Part shown: in pieces, positions 6,347-7,935 of the stretch
Layout: each line of letters opens with the position of its first letter
How positions within the stretch are numbered: position 1 is the first letter of the stretch
Assembly: GCA_027886945.1 (NCBI GenBank)
Contig: JAPCJM010000006.1
Span: 1 to 7,935 of the forward strand
Length of the DNA: 7,935 nt
DNA from: Nitrososphaerota archaeon
Lineage (GTDB): Archaea > Thermoproteota > Nitrososphaeria > Nitrososphaerales > UBA183
Reading direction: 5' to 3'
Notes under the pieces: generated by a model
The model's input: only the letters and a program-made list of their open reading frames with translations
Told to the model about the DNA's origin: nothing
Databases searched by the model: none
Translations under genes and position numbers: made by a program

Positions 6347-6887
6347 TTTTCCAGTGCTCGACCACATCTGCCATCTCTGCCGCCAGCCTGTCCGGAGTCG
6401 TGTGCTGGTTGGAGATTGTCTCGTCCGCGAGAGCTATCGACTCTGCTATCCCAACCCCCAGTTCCCTCCTATCCCTCTGAACAAACATGTCGAAGGTCAG
6501 CGGGTCATCCTCCCTCCCTCTGTCCTTCAGCAGCTCGAACCGCCTCGCCGGGGAAGCATGAACTGCGACTAGCAAAACATCTGCTTTCTTCCTGAACTCG
6601 TCGACCTCCGCCGTGGATCTTATTCCATCTACCACGACCTTCTTGGCGCCCGTCTTCTCTATCTCCTTCAGACAAAGGTCGGCGACCGCCGCGTCTCCGT
6701 ACTCTTTTCTGAGGAGTTTCATGACATCGCCGGTGTTCTTCGCATCTGGCTCGAGACCCCTCCTATTAGTCTCGCTGCGAATCACGTCGCCCATGACCAC
6801 TTTCTTCCATCCCTTCTGCACGAGGGCCTGGGCTGCCGTTGACTTGCCTGCTCCTGGCATCCCGGTGATCGCGACTATGCGGAGCAA
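6333..6887 (-). CDS. UPF0200 family P-loop nucleotide kinase-like protein
   Basis: A 184-residue P-loop protein of the archaeal UPF0200 family, related in fold to dephospho-CoA and adenylate kinases. Walker A GMPGAGKST is at 9-17; VVMGDVIRSET (about 30-40) resembles the substrate-binding segment of small-molecule kinases; VVVDGIRS (about 85-92) is the Walker B-like strand; RDRRELGVGI (about 138-147) is a conserved lid-like region. A phosphotransferase reaction is likely, but the substrate is not known. Databases often label it dephospho-CoA kinase-like, and that identity is unproven. The start is TTG: no ATG or GTG precedes the first strand LRIVAITGMPG. A TATA-like box at 6918-6926 predicts a leader of about 9 nt. 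It is the first gene of an overlapping pair with UPF0201 and is divergent from thpR. Confidence 0.88.
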   Translation of the reverse strand: MLRIVAITGMPGAGKSTAAQALVQKGWKKVVMGDVIRSETNRRGLEPDAKNTGDVMKLLRKEYGDAAVADLCLKEIEKTGAKKVVVDGIRSTAEVDEFRKKADVLLVAVHASPARRFELLKDRGREDDPLTFDMFVQRDRRELGVGIAESIALADETISNQHTTPDRLAAEMADVVEHWKNVSN

Positions 6888-6917
6888 ACTATTGACCCCC
6901 GGGCCGACCCGAGAGCG

Positions 6918-6926
6918 AATTTAAAG
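6918..6926. promoter_or_regulatory. Shared TATA-like box between UPF0200 and thpR
   Basis: AATTTAAAG on the plus strand, containing the palindrome TTTAAA (6920-6925). It is the only AT-rich element in the 56-bp spacer. Toward the minus strand it predicts a start near 6896, a 9-nt leader for the UPF0200 TTG. Toward the plus strand it predicts a start near 6949, between the ATG at 6944 and the in-frame TTG at 6950. GCGAA immediately 5' on the plus strand resembles a BRE. Confidence 0.5.
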
Positions 6927-6943
6927 CAACTAGTCTCGGCTGA

Positions 6944-7501
6944 ATGTCGTTGCGCGCCTTCGTCGCATTGGAGATTTCAAACCCCGCTCTGGACTCTCTC
7001 GTCAAGTTTGAGGAAGAACTGAGAGCCACCGGCGCCGACATCAAACTTGTGGAAAGGCAGAACCTGCATTTCACGGTGAAATTCTTGGGTGAAATCAGCG
7101 AATCGCAGGCTGCCGAGGTCGGCTCAAAGCTTGGGAATCTGCATCTGGAAGGGGTCGACGTGGAAGTCAGAGGGGCCGGTGCATTCCCTAATCCCTCGAG
7201 GGCCAGGGTAGTCTGGGCCGGAGTCTCGCGCGATCACGAAGCGCTTGTTGCGCCAGTCGCCCAGCAGGTAATCGACTCGCTCGAAGGAATTGGCGAACGG
7301 GACGAGAGGCCATTCCGCGCCCACGTCACCTTGGGGAGAGTCAGGTCGGGGCGTAACTTTCATCAATTGGAACAATTTCTGCGGGACAATTCAGACAGGC
7401 CATTCGGGGTAGTGAGATTGTCCCACCTTAAACTCAAGTCGAGCGTCCTTTCCCCCGGCGGCCCCGTATACAACGACCTGGGAGATTATCCTCTGGCTTG
7501 A
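6944..7501 (+). CDS. thpR: RNA 2',3'-cyclic phosphodiesterase (2'-5' RNA ligase family)
   Basis: Two-histidine (2H) phosphoesterase of the ThpR/LigT family, which opens 2',3'-cyclic phosphates on RNA to 2'-phosphate and can join tRNA halves 2'-5' in vitro. The protein has 185 residues, the normal length. Both catalytic HxT motifs are present: HFTV at 42-45 in NLHFTVKFLGE, and HVTL at 127-130 in FRAHVTLGRVR. The first strand LRAFVALEI is typical. The start is ATG 6944; an in-frame TTG two codons on (6950) would give the equally typical MRAFVALEI and fits the TATA box spacing better, so the start is uncertain by six bases. The stop overlaps a TTG of the downstream cca gene as TTGA. Association with cca and other tRNA genes suggests tRNA end metabolism, an inference. 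Confidence 0.93.
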   Translation: MSLRAFVALEISNPALDSLVKFEEELRATGADIKLVERQNLHFTVKFLGEISESQAAEVGSKLGNLHLEGVDVEVRGAGAFPNPSRARVVWAGVSRDHEALVAPVAQQVIDSLEGIGERDERPFRAHVTLGRVRSGRNFHQLEQFLRDNSDRPFGVVRLSHLKLKSSVLSPGGPVYNDLGDYPLA

Positions 7502-7935
7502 ACAGACTCTCCCTCGTCATGGCGAAGGAACAAGGACTTGTGGCCCCCTCGCCTTCGGAAACCGCGAAGACAGCCGCCCTTGCAAGAGTACTCCTCACAA
7601 AGACCAGGAAAGCAGCCAAAAGATTTCCGGAGGCCCGAGGCGTACTCCTCGGAGGCTCTTTCGCAAAGGGGACGTGGCTACAGGGCAACAACGACCTGGA
7701 CATCTTCGTCAAGATTGACCCCTCGACTCCCGGAGAGGAATTCGAAAGGATCGGACTGGAGATTGGCACCCTTGCCACTCGTGGATACCCTCGCGGGAAG
7801 AAGTTCGCCCAACACCCTTACACCGAGGCGACCGTGGACGGCGTCAGGGTCAACATTGTCCCCTGCTACGCCGTAAAGAAGGGCCAGTGGAAAAGCGCGG
7901 CTGATAGGTCTCCTTTCCACGTTGAGGTGGTGAAG
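7498..7935 (+). CDS. cca: CCA tRNA nucleotidyltransferase, archaeal class I (3' partial)
   Basis: Adds CCA to tRNA 3' ends without a nucleic acid template. Only the N-terminal 146 residues lie in the window. Numbering from TTG 7498: APSPSE at 16-21, the polymerase-beta-superfamily motif GGSFAKGTWLQGNNDLDIFV (52-71) with Asp66 and Asp68, AQHPYTEATVDG (104-115) and VPCY (121-124), then ADRSPFH, all archaeal CCA landmarks. The third catalytic carboxylate, Asp in the family's (V)D(V/I)VPCY, is Asn119 here (AAC codon). TTG 7498 overlaps the thpR stop (TTGA) and supplies a full first helix as in the Archaeoglobus enzyme; ATG 7519 is the alternative start, seven codons later. RNase Z and the G10 methyltransferase nearby act on the same substrates. 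Confidence 0.9.
   Translation, partial: MNRLSLVMAKEQGLVAPSPSETAKTAALARVLLTKTRKAAKRFPEARGVLLGGSFAKGTWLQGNNDLDIFVKIDPSTPGEEFERIGLEIGTLATRGYPRGKKFAQHPYTEATVDGVRVNIVPCYAVKKGQWKSAADRSPFHVEVVK

Noticed and set aside
1..7935. Mobile elements, CRISPR repeats, tRNA/rRNA genes, defence systems
   Set aside because: No repeated units, terminal inverted repeats, transposase/integrase motifs or cloverleaf-like segments were seen; every gene is a housekeeping or metabolic family.

Overview
This 7.9 kb window is ordinary-looking, gene-dense archaeal chromosome with no mobile DNA, CRISPR array or RNA gene. The archaeal assignment rests on the gene families: a GPN-loop GTPase, a UPF0200/UPF0201 pair, archaeal tRNA G10 dimethyltransferase, archaeal-type CCA-adding enzyme, short-form RNase Z and a stand-alone COG1058 (CinA N-terminal) protein. 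TATA-like boxes about 27 nt upstream of start codons also fit. The GC-rich sequence, frequent TTG/GTG starts and overall flavour suggest the Nitrososphaerota (Thaumarchaeota) or relatives, but that placement is tentative.

Layout: an alpha/beta hydrolase (+, possibly cut at the left edge) converges on a minus-strand pair, cinA-like then GPN GTPase. The cinA-like gene is divergent from a Nudix hydrolase (+), and the two starts flank one TATA-like box. The Nudix gene converges on a small zinc-ribbon gene (-), which is divergent from a three-gene plus-strand operon: PRPP synthetase, tRNA G10 dimethyltransferase, RNase Z. RNase Z converges with a 16-bp overlap on a minus-strand operon of UPF0200 kinase-like protein then UPF0201 RNA-binding protein. 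That operon is divergent from thpR-cca (+); cca is cut by the right edge. There is no gene-free stretch over 300 bases. The longest spacer is about 120 bp, between the zinc ribbon and prs.

Functionally, the right half is biased to RNA maturation: G10 methylation, 3'-trailer removal by RNase Z, CCA addition, a 2',3'-cyclic phosphodiesterase/ligase-fold enzyme and an RNA-binding protein. The left half handles nucleotides and small metabolites (CinA-type pyrophosphatase domain, Nudix, PRPP synthetase, GTPase).

I do not see an undescribed multi-gene system. The most notable details are (1) RNase Z, whose conserved N-terminus has no ATG/GTG/TTG start and seems to begin at an ATA overlapping the upstream TAG; (2) Asn in place of the third catalytic Asp in the CCA-adding enzyme; (3) the overlapping UPF0200/UPF0201 pair, two families known as one fused protein in Archaeoglobus; and (4) two divergent promoters that each appear to be built on a single symmetric TATA element.
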